Assembly (NCBI GenBank): GCA_037445185.1
Contig: JBBIKZ010000024.1
Span: forward strand, 1 to 24,433
DNA length: 24,433 nucleotides
Origin: JANWZL01 sp037445185
Lineage (GTDB): Bacteria > Pseudomonadota > Gammaproteobacteria > Burkholderiales > Thiobacillaceae
Direction of reading: 5' to 3'
The position numbers and the translations under genes were made by a program. Every line of letters starts with the position of its first letter. Position 1 is the first letter of the stretch. Positions 6,366 to 14,363 of this stretch are shown here, piece after piece. The notes below the pieces were generated by a model, which made no database searches, had not been told where the DNA came from, and saw nothing but the letters and a program-made list of their open reading frames with translations.

Positions 6366-6905
6366 ATGGCGCGACTGAAGGAATACTACAAGACCACCGT
6401 GGTGCCGGACCTGATCAAACGGTTCGGCTACAAATCGGTGATGGAAGTGCCGCGGATCACCAAGATCACGCTCAACATGGGGGTGGGCGAGGCCGTGGGT
6501 GACAAGAAGATCATGGAACATGCCGTGGGCGACATGACCAAGATCGCCGGTCAGAAGCCGGTGGTCACCAAGTCGCGCAAGTCCATCGCCGCGTTCAAGA
6601 TCCGCGACGGCTATCCCATCGGCTGCATGGTCACCCTGCGCCGCGAGCGCATGTACGAGTTCCTCGATCGTCTGATCACCGTGGCCATCCCCCGCATCCG
6701 CGACTTTCGCGGCATAGGCGGCAAGGGGTTCGACGGGCGTGGCAACTACAGCATGGGTGTCAAGGAACAGATCATCTTTCCGGAGATCGAGTACGACAAG
6801 ATCGACGCCTTGCGCGGGATGAACATCACCATCACCACCACCGCCAAGACCGACGCCGAGGCCAAGGCCCTCTTGAGCGCGTTCAAATTCCCTTTCAAGA
6901 ACTGA
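6366..6905 (+). CDS. rplE: 50S ribosomal protein L5
   Basis: This encodes 179 residues, the same as the enteric protein, starting MARLKEYYKTTVVPDLIKRFGYKS. The start at 6366 is preferred over the extended frame because the latter overlaps rplX. Core motifs are ITLNMGVGEA, GQKPVVTKSRKSIAAFKIR, IPRIRDFRG and the C-terminal MNITITTTAKTDAEAKALL. L5 binds 5S rRNA and contacts P-site tRNA in the central protuberance. Confidence 0.98.
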   Translation: MARLKEYYKTTVVPDLIKRFGYKSVMEVPRITKITLNMGVGEAVGDKKIMEHAVGDMTKIAGQKPVVTKSRKSIAAFKIRDGYPIGCMVTLRRERMYEFLDRLITVAIPRIRDFRGIGGKGFDGRGNYSMGVKEQIIFPEIEYDKIDALRGMNITITTTAKTDAEAKALLSAFKFPFKN

Positions 6906-6912
6906 GGTCGAC

Positions 6913-7218
6913 ATGGCCAAGCTCTCACTGATCAACCGCGAAGAAAAGCGCCGCCGGCTGGTGAAGAAATACGCCGACAAGCGCGCCGAGCTCAAGGCGA
7001 TCATCGACGACTCATCGCGTTCCGAAGAGGAGCGCATGCAGGCGCGGCTCAAGCTGCAGCGGCTGCCGCGCAACGCCAACCCGACCCGTCTGCGCAACCG
7101 TTGCAAGCTCACCGGCCGTCCGCGCGGCGTTTTCCGCAAATTCGGCCTGTGCCGGAACAAGGTCCGTGAGCTCGCCATGCAGGGCGAGGTGCCGGGTGTT
7201 GTCAAGGCCAGCTGGTAA
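6913..7218 (+). CDS. rpsN: 30S ribosomal protein S14, zinc-free type
   Basis: This encodes 101 residues, the long form of S14. The two CxxC pairs of the short zinc-binding type are absent. Instead the region reads RNRCKLTGRPRGVFRKFGLCRNKVRELA. S14 helps assemble the 30S head. A GAGG lies before the ATG. Its zinc-free state contrasts with L36 and S4 nearby, which both keep full zinc ligand sets. Confidence 0.97.
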   Translation: MAKLSLINREEKRRRLVKKYADKRAELKAIIDDSSRSEEERMQARLKLQRLPRNANPTRLRNRCKLTGRPRGVFRKFGLCRNKVRELAMQGEVPGVVKASW

Positions 7219-7230
7219 GGAGTAAGCGCT

Positions 7231-7626
7231 ATGAGCATGAGCGATCCGATCGCCGATATGCTGACCCGCATCCGCAACGCCCAGATGTCCGAGAAGGCCA
7301 GCGTGCGCATGCCGGCGTCCAAGCTCAAGAAGGCCATTGCCCAGGTGCTGAAGGACGAAGGCTACATCGAGGATTTCGCGCTGCGTCAGGATGGCACCGT
7401 CCCCGAGATGGAAATCGCGCTCAAGTACTACGCCGGCCGCCCCGTGATCGACCGCATCGAGCGCGTCTCCCGGCCAGGCTTGCGCATCTACAGGGGCATG
7501 AACGACCTGCCGCGGGTGATGAATGGGCTGGGGGTGGCCATCGTGTCTACCTCCAAGGGTGTCATGACCGATCGCAAGGCCCGCGCGCTGGGGGTGGGCG
7601 GCGAGGTCCTGTGCATAGTGACCTGA
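7231..7626 (+). CDS. rpsH: 30S ribosomal protein S8
   Basis: This encodes 131 residues, starting MSMSDPIADMLTRIRNAQ. AAGGAG lies 8 bases before the first ATG, supporting it over the second ATG at 7237. Motifs are RVSRPGLRIY and the terminal STSKGVMTDRKARALGVGGEV. S8 nucleates assembly of the 16S central domain and in Escherichia coli represses the spc operon by binding its mRNA. It lies eight bases before rplF. Confidence 0.98.
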   Translation: MSMSDPIADMLTRIRNAQMSEKASVRMPASKLKKAIAQVLKDEGYIEDFALRQDGTVPEMEIALKYYAGRPVIDRIERVSRPGLRIYRGMNDLPRVMNGLGVAIVSTSKGVMTDRKARALGVGGEVLCIVT

Positions 7627-7634
7627 GGTAGAGC

Positions 7635-8168
7635 ATGTCGAGAATTGCCAAGAATCCAGTCGCCGTGCCCTCCGGCGTGGAGGTCACCCTCGCCGATGGC
7701 ACGATCAGCGTCAAGGGGCCGATGGGGTCACTGAGCCAGGCGCTGACCCCCCATGTCCGGGTCGTGTACGAGCAGGGCAAGCTGCAGGTCGCGGCCGCCT
7801 ACGATACCCGCATGGCGCAGGCCATGTCCGGCACGACACGGGCCCTGCTGGCCAACATGGTGCAGGGCGTGAGCAAGGGCTTCGAGAAGAGGCTGACCTT
7901 GGTCGGCGTGGGCTATCGTGCCCAGGCGCAGGGCAACAAGCTCTCGCTCAACCTCGGTTTCTCGCACCCCGTCGAGCACGTCATGCCCGAGGGCATCAAG
8001 GTGGAGACGCCGAGCCAGACCGAGATCCTCATCAAGGGGGCCGACAAGCAGCGCGTCGGTCAGGTGGCTGCGGACGTGCGCGCCTATCGCCCTCCCGAGC
8101 CCTACAAAGGCAAGGGCATCCGCTATGCGGATGAGACCGTGGTCTTGAAAGAGACCAAGAAGAAATAA
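7635..8168 (+). CDS. rplF: 50S ribosomal protein L6
   Basis: This encodes 177 residues, starting MSRIAKNPVAVPSGVEV, with two repeated L6 domains. Key features are RALLANMVQGVSKGFEKRLTLVGVGYRA in the middle and PPEPYKGKGIRYADE near the end, which contacts 23S rRNA close to the factor-binding site. The length equals the enteric protein. A GAGGT precedes the start. Confidence 0.98.
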   Translation: MSRIAKNPVAVPSGVEVTLADGTISVKGPMGSLSQALTPHVRVVYEQGKLQVAAAYDTRMAQAMSGTTRALLANMVQGVSKGFEKRLTLVGVGYRAQAQGNKLSLNLGFSHPVEHVMPEGIKVETPSQTEILIKGADKQRVGQVAADVRAYRPPEPYKGKGIRYADETVVLKETKKK

Positions 8169-8183
8169 TCTGGAGTCGCGACC

Positions 8184-8537
8184 ATGGACAAGAATATCCG
8201 GCGTCTGCGCAGGGCGCGCCAAACCCGCGCCAAGATTGCGCAACTGGGTGTGGCGCGTCTGTGCGTGCATCGCACGAATTGCCACATCTACGCGCAAATC
8301 ATCGATGCCAGCGGCGGCCGCGTGCTGACCGCCGCCTCCACGCAGGAGAAGGCCTTGCGCGGGGAGATCAAGAATGGCGGCAACGTCGAGGCGGCGAAGC
8401 TCATCGGGCAGCGCATCGCCGAGCGGGCCAAGGAGGTCGGCGTGACCAAGGTGGCCTTCGATCGCAGCGGTTATGCCTACCACGGCCGGGTGAAGGCCCT
8501 GGCGGAGGCGGCGCGCGAGCACGGTCTGCAGTTCTGA
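8184..8537 (+). CDS. rplR: 50S ribosomal protein L18
   Basis: This encodes 117 residues, starting MDKNIRRLRRARQTRAKI, whose basic N-terminus binds 5S rRNA. It is followed by LCVHRTNCHIYAQIID and the C-terminal VAFDRSGYAYHGRVKALAEAAREHGL. L18 works with L5 and 5S rRNA in the central protuberance. TGGAG precedes the ATG. The 15-base gaps on both sides are typical of this operon. Confidence 0.98.
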   Translation: MDKNIRRLRRARQTRAKIAQLGVARLCVHRTNCHIYAQIIDASGGRVLTAASTQEKALRGEIKNGGNVEAAKLIGQRIAERAKEVGVTKVAFDRSGYAYHGRVKALAEAAREHGLQF

Positions 8538-8552
8538 GCGAGGAATCAGGCA

Positions 8553-9065
8553 ATGGCAAGGTACGAACAACAGCAGGAAGACAAGGGCGACGGCCTGCGC
8601 GAGAAGATGATCTCGGTCAACCGCGTCACCAAGGTGGTGAAGGGCGGGCGCATCCTCGGCTTCGCGGCCCTCACCGTGGTGGGTGACGGCGACGGCGGCA
8701 TCGGCATGGGCAGGGGCAAGTCACGCGAGGTGCCCGTGGCGGTGCAAAAGGCCATGGATGAGGCGCGCCGCAAGATGATGAAGGTCAGCCTCAAGAACGG
8801 CAGCTTCCATCACGCCGTCATCGGCCGCCACGGCGGCTCTAAGGTGCTGATCCAGCCCGCCTCCGCGGGGACCGGCATCATTGCCGGCGGTGCCATGCGC
8901 GCCGTATTCGAGGTGATGGGGGTGACCGACGTGCTGGCCAAGTGCCTGGGCTCGACCAATCCCTACAACGTGGTGCGCGCCACGCTGGACGGTCTGTCGC
9001 AGATGATGACGCCGAGCGAAGTGGCGGCCAAGCGCGGCAAGCGCGTCGCCGAAATCCTGGAGTGA
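8553..9065 (+). CDS. rpsE: 30S ribosomal protein S5
   Basis: This encodes 170 residues with the double-stranded-RNA-like N-terminal domain (MISVNRVTKVVKGGRILGF, GIGMGRGKSREVPVAVQKA). The C-terminal domain carries TGIIAGGAMRAVFEVMGV and GSTNPYNVVRATLDGL. S5 lies near the decoding centre and mRNA entry, and changes in it affect accuracy. GAGGA lies before the ATG. The protein is complete. Confidence 0.98.
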   Translation: MARYEQQQEDKGDGLREKMISVNRVTKVVKGGRILGFAALTVVGDGDGGIGMGRGKSREVPVAVQKAMDEARRKMMKVSLKNGSFHHAVIGRHGGSKVLIQPASAGTGIIAGGAMRAVFEVMGVTDVLAKCLGSTNPYNVVRATLDGLSQMMTPSEVAAKRGKRVAEILE

Positions 9066-9068
9066 GCC

Positions 9069-9260
9069 ATGAGTCAAAGCCAAGGCAAGATCAGGGTCAC
9101 GCTGGTGAAAAGTCCCATCGGCGCCAAGCAGGATCACCGCGCCAGCGTGCGCGGACTGGGTTTGAAGCGCATGCACCAGAGCGTCGTGCTGGAGGACACT
9201 GCGGCCGTGCGCGGCATGATCGCCCAGGTGAACTACCTGGTCAAATACGAGGTGGTGTGA
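9069..9260 (+). CDS. rpmD: 50S ribosomal protein L30
   Basis: This encodes 63 residues, starting MSQSQGKIRVTLVKSPIGAK. It contains the diagnostic HRASVRGLGLKRMHQSVVLEDT and ends in a beta strand, NYLVKYEVV. L30 is a small peripheral 50S protein. GGAG from the rpsE end precedes the start. Its TGA stop shares its last base with the rplO ATG. Confidence 0.97.
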   Translation: MSQSQGKIRVTLVKSPIGAKQDHRASVRGLGLKRMHQSVVLEDTAAVRGMIAQVNYLVKYEVV

Positions 9261-9694
9261 TGCATCTGAATACGATCAAACCCGGCGCCGGCAGCAAGCA
9301 TGCCAAGAAGCGCGTCGGTCGTGGCATCGGCTCCGGCCTGGGCAAGACCTGCGGCCGCGGCCACAAGGGCCAGAAGTCGCGCGCCGGCGGCTTCCACAAG
9401 GTCGGCTTCGAAGGCGGCCAGATGCCGCTGCAGCGTCGGCTGCCCAAGCGGGGCTTCGTCTCCCTGACGCACGAGTTCAAGGCGGAGGTCCCTCTGTCCA
9501 AGCTGGCCAAGTTGCCCGTGGACGAAATCGATCTGACGGTCCTCAAGCAGGCCGGTGTCGTGCCTCAGCTCACCCGGTCGGCCAAGGTCATCCTTTCCGG
9601 CAAGATCGACAAGGCCGTCAAACTGAAGGGCGTGCTGGTCAGCAAGGGCGCACGCGCCGCCATCGAGGCGGCCGGCGGCAGCGTCGAGTCCTGA
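9260..9694 (+). CDS. rplO: 50S ribosomal protein L15
   Basis: This encodes 144 residues, starting MHLNTIKPGAGSKHAKKRVGRGIGSG. The glycine- and basic-rich N-terminal half threads through 23S rRNA, and motifs GKTCGRGHKGQKSRAGG and FEGGQMPLQRRLPKRGF are present. The ATG overlaps the rpmD stop by one base, so translation is probably coupled, with GAGGTGG as a likely ribosome binding site. A longer in-frame extension back to 8942 overlaps rpsE and rpmD and is rejected. Confidence 0.97.
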   Translation: MHLNTIKPGAGSKHAKKRVGRGIGSGLGKTCGRGHKGQKSRAGGFHKVGFEGGQMPLQRRLPKRGFVSLTHEFKAEVPLSKLAKLPVDEIDLTVLKQAGVVPQLTRSAKVILSGKIDKAVKLKGVLVSKGARAAIEAAGGSVES

Positions 9695-9707
9695 GCGAGG
9701 ACGCATC

Positions 9708-11036
9708 TTGGCCAACGCCGCCGCCAACTGGCTGCAGATGTCCGGGAAGATGGGCGACCTCAAGCGTCGCCTGTGGTTCCTCATCGGGGCGCTCATCGTC
9801 TATCGCATCGGCACCTTCGTGCCGGTGCCGGGCATCGACCCCAACGTCATGGCGGACCTGTTCCGCGGGCAGCAGGGCGGCATCCTCGGCATGTTCAACA
9901 TGTTCTCGGGCGGCGCGCTGGAGCGCTTCTCCATCTTCGCCCTGGGGATCATGCCCTACATCTCCGCCTCCATCATCATGCAGCTTTTGACCGTCGTCTC
10001 GCCGCAACTGGAGGCGCTGAAGAAGGAGGGCGAGGCCGGCCGGCGCAAGATCACCCAATACACCCGCTACGGCACCGTGGTCCTGGCCACCGTCCAGGCG
10101 CTCGGCATCGCCATCGCCCTGGAGAGCCAGCCCGGTCTGGTGATCGACCCGGGCTTCATGTTCCGCATCACCACGCTGGTCACGCTGGTCACCGGTACCA
10201 TGTTCCTGATGTGGCTGGGCGAGCAGATCACCGAGCGCGGCATAGGCAACGGCATTTCCATCATCATCTTCGCCGGTATCGTCGCCGGGCTGCCCAGCGC
10301 CATCGGCGGCACGCTCGAGCTCACCCGCACGGGCACGTTTTCCATCCCGCTCGTACTGCTGCTGTTCGTCGGCGCCCTGCTGGTCACTGCCTTCGTGGTG
10401 TTCATGGAGCGCGGTCAGCGCAAGATCCTGGTCAACTACGCCAAGCGTCAGATCGGCAACAAGGTCTACGGCGGCCAGAGTTCCCACCTCCCGCTCAAGA
10501 TCAACATGGCCGGGGTGATCCCGCCGATCTTCGCCAGCTCCATCATCCTGTTTCCCGCCACCCTGGCGGGCTGGTTCGGCTCGAACGAGAACATGACCTG
10601 GCTGCGCGACATCGGCGCCACCCTGTCGCCCGGCCAGCCCATCTACGTCATGCTCTACGCCGCGGCCATCATCTTCTTCTGCTTCTTCTATACCGCCCTG
10701 GTGTTCAACCCCAAGGAGACGGCGGACAACCTGAAGAAGAGCGGCGCCTTCGTGCCCGGCATACGCCCGGGCGAACAGACGGCGCGCTACATCGACAAGA
10801 TCATGTCGCGTCTGACCCTGGTGGGCGCCATCTACATCACGCTGGTGTGTCTGCTGCCGGAGTTCCTGATCGTGAAATGGAACGTGCCGTTCTATTTCGG
10901 CGGCACCAGCCTGCTGATCATCGTCGTCGTGACCATGGATTTCATGGCCCAGGTGCAGGCCTACATCATGACGCACCAGTACGAGAACCTGCTCAAGAAG
11001 GCCAACTTCAAGGGCGGCAACTTCCTGGCGCGCTGA
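9708..11036 (+). CDS. secY: Preprotein translocase subunit SecY
   Basis: This encodes 442 residues, the normal size, and forms the channel of the SecYEG translocon in the inner membrane with ten expected transmembrane helices. Clear family blocks are MFNMFSGGALERFSIFALGIMPYISASI (plug and TM2 region), MWLGEQITERGIGNGISIIIFAGI, ERGQRKILVNYAKRQ (cytoplasmic loop) and NLKKSGAFVPGIRPGEQTARYI. The start appears to be TTG at 9708, preceded by GCGAGGA. The first in-frame ATG (9738) would cut the normal N-terminal segment. It is co-transcribed with spc genes as usual. Confidence 0.97.
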   Translation: MANAAANWLQMSGKMGDLKRRLWFLIGALIVYRIGTFVPVPGIDPNVMADLFRGQQGGILGMFNMFSGGALERFSIFALGIMPYISASIIMQLLTVVSPQLEALKKEGEAGRRKITQYTRYGTVVLATVQALGIAIALESQPGLVIDPGFMFRITTLVTLVTGTMFLMWLGEQITERGIGNGISIIIFAGIVAGLPSAIGGTLELTRTGTFSIPLVLLLFVGALLVTAFVVFMERGQRKILVNYAKRQIGNKVYGGQSSHLPLKINMAGVIPPIFASSIILFPATLAGWFGSNENMTWLRDIGATLSPGQPIYVMLYAAAIIFFCFFYTALVFNPKETADNLKKSGAFVPGIRPGEQTARYIDKIMSRLTLVGAIYITLVCLLPEFLIVKWNVPFYFGGTSLLIIVVVTMDFMAQVQAYIMTHQYENLLKKANFKGGNFLAR

Positions 11037-11040
11037 GCCC

Positions 11041-11259
11041 ATGGCCAAGGAAGACGTCATCCAGATGCAGGGCGAGGTGCTGGAGACACTGCCCAACGCC
11101 ACCTTCCGGGTCAAGCTGGAAAACGGCCATGTGGTCCTGGGGCACATCTCCGGCAAGATGCGCATGCACTACATCCGCATCCTGCCGGGTGACAAGGTGA
11201 CCGTGGAGCTCACGCCGTACGATTTGAGTCGCGCGCGCATCGTTTTTCGCGCGAAATGA
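11041..11259 (+). CDS. infA: Translation initiation factor IF-1
   Basis: This encodes 72 residues, exactly the IF-1 length, as a single OB/S1-like domain. Its start is MAKEDVIQMQGEVLETLPNA, followed by NGHVVLGHISGKMRMHYIRI and the end DLSRARIVFRAK. IF-1 binds the A site of the 30S subunit during initiation. It lies four bases after secY and before rpmJ, an order found in many bacteria but not in Escherichia coli, where infA is elsewhere. No strong ribosome binding site is visible, so coupling to secY is likely. Confidence 0.97.
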   Translation: MAKEDVIQMQGEVLETLPNATFRVKLENGHVVLGHISGKMRMHYIRILPGDKVTVELTPYDLSRARIVFRAK

Positions 11260-11311
11260 AGCGCGCGCCGGATCGGTGTCGCGCGTAGCAGGAATTTGAA
11301 AGGAGCCGGAC

Positions 11312-11425
11312 ATGCGTGTTCAAGCCTCAGTCAAGAAGATCTGCCGCAAGTGCAAGATCGTGCGCCGCAAAGGCGTGGTGCGCGTCATCTGCAGCGAGGC
11401 CAAGCACAAGCAGCGCCAGGGCTGA
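11312..11425 (+). CDS. rpmJ: 50S ribosomal protein L36, zinc-binding type
   Basis: This encodes 37 residues, starting MRVQASVKKICRKCKIVRR and ending HKQRQG. The zinc ligands Cys11, Cys14, Cys27 and His32 are all present, so this is the C+ form. AAGGAG precedes the ATG. The gene follows infA after 52 bases and is the last one before the alpha operon promoter. It is short but unmistakable. Confidence 0.97.
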   Translation: MRVQASVKKICRKCKIVRRKGVVRVICSEAKHKQRQG

Positions 11426-11442
11426 TGCGGGGCGATTCGTGC

Positions 11443-11472
11443 TTGCGCAGAAGGTGCTGAAGTCAATATAAT
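11443..11472 (+). promoter_or_regulatory. Candidate alpha operon promoter
   Basis: A perfect -10 TATAAT (11467-11472) lies 18 bases after TTGCGC (11443-11448), inside an AT-rich patch (11461-11489) that stands out from the GC-rich surroundings. Transcription would start near 11479, giving a leader of about 24 bases before rpsM. This promoter would let rpsM-rpsK-rpsD-rpoA-rplQ be transcribed apart from the spc operon. The position matches the classical alpha promoter. Confidence 0.65.
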
Positions 11473-11502
11473 TTTTGATTTTACGTTTGCTGGGAGATCG
11501 GC

Positions 11503-11865
11503 ATGGCCCGTATCGCCGGGGTGAACATCCCGAATCACAAGCACGCCGAGATCGCGCTCACCGCGATCTACGGCATCGGACGCAGTCGCGCCCGCCTCAT
11601 CTGCGAGCAGGCCGGCGTCAACCCCTCCGCCAAGATCAAGGACCTCAGCGAAGAGGACATCGACAGGCTGCGCGAGGGCGTGGGCAAGTTCACCGTGGAA
11701 GGCGACCTGCGCCGCGAAGTCACCATGAACATCAAGCGTCTGATGGACCTGGGCTGTTATCGCGGCGTGCGTCATCGCCGCGGGCTGCCCGTGCGCGGTC
11801 AGCGCACACGTACCAATGCGCGCACGCGCAAGGGCCCCCGCAAACAGATGCAACTCAAGAAGTAA
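11503..11865 (+). CDS. rpsM: 30S ribosomal protein S13
   Basis: This encodes 120 residues, starting MARIAGVNIPNHKHAEIALTAIYGIGRSRA, with the helix-hairpin-helix region. It ends in the basic tail TRTNARTRKGPRKQMQLKK, which reaches tRNA in the 30S head. S13 pairs with S19 and bridges to the 50S subunit. GGGAG lies 8 bases before the ATG. It is the first gene of the alpha operon behind the candidate promoter at 11443-11472. Confidence 0.98.
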   Translation: MARIAGVNIPNHKHAEIALTAIYGIGRSRARLICEQAGVNPSAKIKDLSEEDIDRLREGVGKFTVEGDLRREVTMNIKRLMDLGCYRGVRHRRGLPVRGQRTRTNARTRKGPRKQMQLKK

Positions 11866-11878
11866 CTAGGTAGAAGAC

Positions 11879-12274
11879 ATGGCCAAGGCACAAGCAGCCG
11901 CGCGCGCGCGCAAGAAGGTGAAGAAGAGTGTGGTCGATGGGGTCGCCCACGTCCACGCGTCCTTCAACAACACCATCATCACCATCACCGACCGGCAGGG
12001 CAACGCCCTGTCCTGGGCGACCGCCGGGGGCGCAGGATTCAAAGGGTCCCGTAAGAGCACGCCGTTCGCTGCCCAGGTGGCCGCCGAGAATGCCGGCAAG
12101 ATGGCGATGGAATATGGCGTGAAGAACCTGGAGGTGCGTATCAAGGGCCCCGGTCCCGGCCGCGAGTCGTCCGTGCGCGCCCTGAACAGCCTGGGTTTCA
12201 AAATCACCAGCATCTCGGATGTGACGCCGGTGCCGCACAACGGCTGCCGCCCGCCCAAGAAGCGTCGTGTTTGA
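11879..12274 (+). CDS. rpsK: 30S ribosomal protein S11
   Basis: This encodes 131 residues, starting with a basic Ala/Lys-rich stretch (MAKAQAAARARKKVKKSV). It continues with HVHASFNNTIITITDRQGNALSWATAGGAGFKGSRKSTPFAAQ, followed by KGPGPGRESSVRAL and the end HNGCRPPKKRRV. S11 shapes the mRNA exit channel on the 30S platform. Thirteen bases separate it from rpsM, with a weak TAGGT ribosome binding site. Confidence 0.98.
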   Translation: MAKAQAAARARKKVKKSVVDGVAHVHASFNNTIITITDRQGNALSWATAGGAGFKGSRKSTPFAAQVAAENAGKMAMEYGVKNLEVRIKGPGPGRESSVRALNSLGFKITSISDVTPVPHNGCRPPKKRRV

Positions 12275-12287
12275 TTAGGAGCGCACC

Positions 12288-12914
12288 GTGGCCCGCAATA
12301 TCGATCCCAAATGCCGTCAGTGCCGCCGCGAGGGGGAAAAGCTCTTCCTCAAGGGCGAGAAGTGCTTCACCGACAAATGCGCCATCGAGCGCCGCAATCA
12401 GGCCCCCGGCCAGCACGGTGCCAAGAGCCTGCGCGTGTCCGACTATGGCAAGCAGCTGCGCGAGAAGCAAAAGATCCGCCGCATCTACGGCGTGCTGGAG
12501 CGCCAGTTCCGCCTGGTATACAAAGAGGCCGACCGCCGGCGCGGTGTGACGGGCGAAAATCTGCTGCAGATCCTCGAGTCGCGCCTGGACAACGTCGCCT
12601 ATCGCATGGGCTTCGGCGCCTCCCGCACCGAGGCGCGTCAGGTGGTACGCCACAACGGCATCCTGGTCAACGGCAAGCGCGTCAACATCCCTTCCTACCA
12701 GGTACAGCCCGGTGACGTCATCGAGGTCGCCCAGTCCGCCAAGGGTCAGCTGCGCATCAAGGGTGCCGTCGAGGCGGCCGAGGGGCGCGGCTTCCCCGAT
12801 TGGGTGGAGGTCGACACCAAGGCGCTCAAGGGCACCTACAAGGCGCGCCCGCAGCGTGCCGAGCTGCCGCCCACCATCAACGAAAGCATGGTCATCGAGT
12901 TGTACTCCAAATAG
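12288..12914 (+). CDS. rpsD: 30S ribosomal protein S4, four-cysteine type
   Basis: This encodes 208 residues with a GTG start, supported by TAGGAG upstream and the normal MAR- N-terminus. Cys9, Cys12, Cys26 and Cys31 form a complete zinc-ribbon set that enteric S4 lacks. Then come APGQHG, the LREKQKIRRIYGVLERQFR block and the S4 RNA-binding domain (LDNVAYRMGFGASRTEARQ...HNGILVNGKRVNIPSY). S4 initiates 30S assembly and in Escherichia coli represses the alpha operon through a leader pseudoknot. The short leader predicted here argues against the same arrangement. Confidence 0.98.
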   Translation: MARNIDPKCRQCRREGEKLFLKGEKCFTDKCAIERRNQAPGQHGAKSLRVSDYGKQLREKQKIRRIYGVLERQFRLVYKEADRRRGVTGENLLQILESRLDNVAYRMGFGASRTEARQVVRHNGILVNGKRVNIPSYQVQPGDVIEVAQSAKGQLRIKGAVEAAEGRGFPDWVEVDTKALKGTYKARPQRAELPPTINESMVIELYSK

Positions 12915-12942
12915 TCGCCCTGCTGATTGAAGGACTCAAGCT

Positions 12943-13929
12943 ATGTCGAATACCGGTGAACTGCTGAAACCCCGCATCGTCGAGGTCAACAGCATTTCCC
13001 CCCGCCAGGCGCGCATCACCCTGGAGCCCTTCGAGCGTGGCTACGGCCACACCCTCGGCAACGCCCTGCGTCGTATCCTGCTGTCCTCCATGAAGGGCTA
13101 CGCCCCCACCGAGGTGAAGATCGCCGGCGTGGTGCACGAATACTCCACCCTGGAAGGGGTGCAGGAGGACGTGGTCGACATCCTGCTCAACCTCAAGGGT
13201 CTGTCGGTCAAGCTCAACAACCGGGACGAGGCCTGGGTGCAGATCCGGAAGTCGGGCGACAGCGTGGTGACCGCCGCCGACATCGAAGGTGGCCACGACG
13301 TCGAGGTGCTCAACCCAGACCATGTCATCGCCCACCTGACCAAGGGCGGGACACTGGACATGGAGATCAAGATCGAGGCCGGGCGCGGCTACGTCCCTGC
13401 CACGGCGCGTGTGCAGAGCGCCGAGACGCGGCCAGTGGGGGTGATCATGATGGACGCCCTCTACAGCCCCGTGAAGAAGGTCGCCTTCAGCGTCGAAAGC
13501 GCGCGCGTCGAGCAGCGCACCGACCTGGACAAGCTGGTGCTGGAGATCGAGACCAACGGCGTCATCGAGCCGGAGGAGGCGGTGCGCTCCGCCGCCCGGC
13601 TGCTGATTGAGCAGCTCACCTCCTTCGCCGATCTGAAGGGTGTCACCCTGCCCAGCGAGCAGCCCAGGGTGAGCAGCCCCAATGTGGACCCCATCCTGAC
13701 CCGCCCCGTGGACGAACTGGAACTCACCGTGCGCTCGGCCAACTGCCTCAAGGCCGAGAACATCTACTACATCGGAGACCTGATCCAGCGTACCGAGACC
13801 GAGTTGCTCAAGACCCCCAACCTCGGCCGCAAGTCCCTCAATGAGATCAAGGACGTGCTGGCCGCACGCGGGCTCACCCTGGGCATGAAACTGGAGAACT
13901 GGCCGCCCGCCGGGCTGGAAAAGCCGTGA
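12943..13929 (+). CDS. rpoA: RNA polymerase subunit alpha
   Basis: This encodes 328 residues, typical of alpha. The N-terminal dimerisation and assembly domain (about 1-235) contains ERGYGHTLGNALRRILLSSMKG. A linker rich in Ser/Pro/Val follows. The C-terminal domain (about 250-328) carries VRSANCLKAENIYYIGDL, with Arg264 and Asn267 equivalent to the UP-element DNA contacts Arg265 and Asn268 of Escherichia coli. It ends ENWPPAGLEKP. AAGGA precedes the ATG. It lies between rpsD and rplQ as in most bacteria. Confidence 0.98.
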   Translation: MSNTGELLKPRIVEVNSISPRQARITLEPFERGYGHTLGNALRRILLSSMKGYAPTEVKIAGVVHEYSTLEGVQEDVVDILLNLKGLSVKLNNRDEAWVQIRKSGDSVVTAADIEGGHDVEVLNPDHVIAHLTKGGTLDMEIKIEAGRGYVPATARVQSAETRPVGVIMMDALYSPVKKVAFSVESARVEQRTDLDKLVLEIETNGVIEPEEAVRSAARLLIEQLTSFADLKGVTLPSEQPRVSSPNVDPILTRPVDELELTVRSANCLKAENIYYIGDLIQRTETELLKTPNLGRKSLNEIKDVLAARGLTLGMKLENWPPAGLEKP

Positions 13930-13961
13930 GCGCCAGCGAGGAAACGAAGAGGTAACCACCC

Positions 13962-14351
13962 ATGCGCCACCGTCAGTCGAACCGTAAACTCAACCGCACC
14001 ACCAGCCATCGGCTGGCCCTGCTGCGCAACCTGTCCAACGCCCTGCTCAGGCACGAGGCCATCGTCACCACCCTGCCCAAGGCCAAGGAGCTGCGTCGGG
14101 TGGTCGAGCCCATGATCACCCTGGGCAAGAAGCCCAGCCTGGCCAACCGGCGATTGGCCTTCAACCGCCTGCGCGACCGCGACAACGTCGTCAAGCTGTT
14201 CGACGACCTCGGCCCGCGCTTCATGAGCCGTCCCGGCGGCTACGTGCGCATCCTCAAATACGGCTTCCGCAAGGGGGACAACGCACCCATGGCCCTGGTT
14301 GAGCTGGTGGATCGGCCGGAGAGCGCAGCGCAGGCCCAGACCGCCGAATAA
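13962..14351 (+). CDS. rplQ: 50S ribosomal protein L17
   Basis: This encodes 129 residues, starting MRHRQSNRKLNRTTSHRLALLRNLSNALLRHE. Conserved later segments are TTLPKAKELRRVVEPMITLGK and the end MALVELVDRPES. L17 lies near the tunnel exit. GAGGT precedes the ATG. It is the last gene of the ribosomal supercluster and is followed within 13 bases by a strong terminator. Confidence 0.98.
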   Translation: MRHRQSNRKLNRTTSHRLALLRNLSNALLRHEAIVTTLPKAKELRRVVEPMITLGKKPSLANRRLAFNRLRDRDNVVKLFDDLGPRFMSRPGGYVRILKYGFRKGDNAPMALVELVDRPESAAQAQTAE

Positions 14352-14363
14352 GGCGTCCGCAAG

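Noticed and set aside
6340..6400. S8-binding regulatory site at the rplX-rplE junction as in Escherichia coli
   Set aside because: I could not find a convincing equivalent of the helix and internal loop by eye; a covariance search would be needed.
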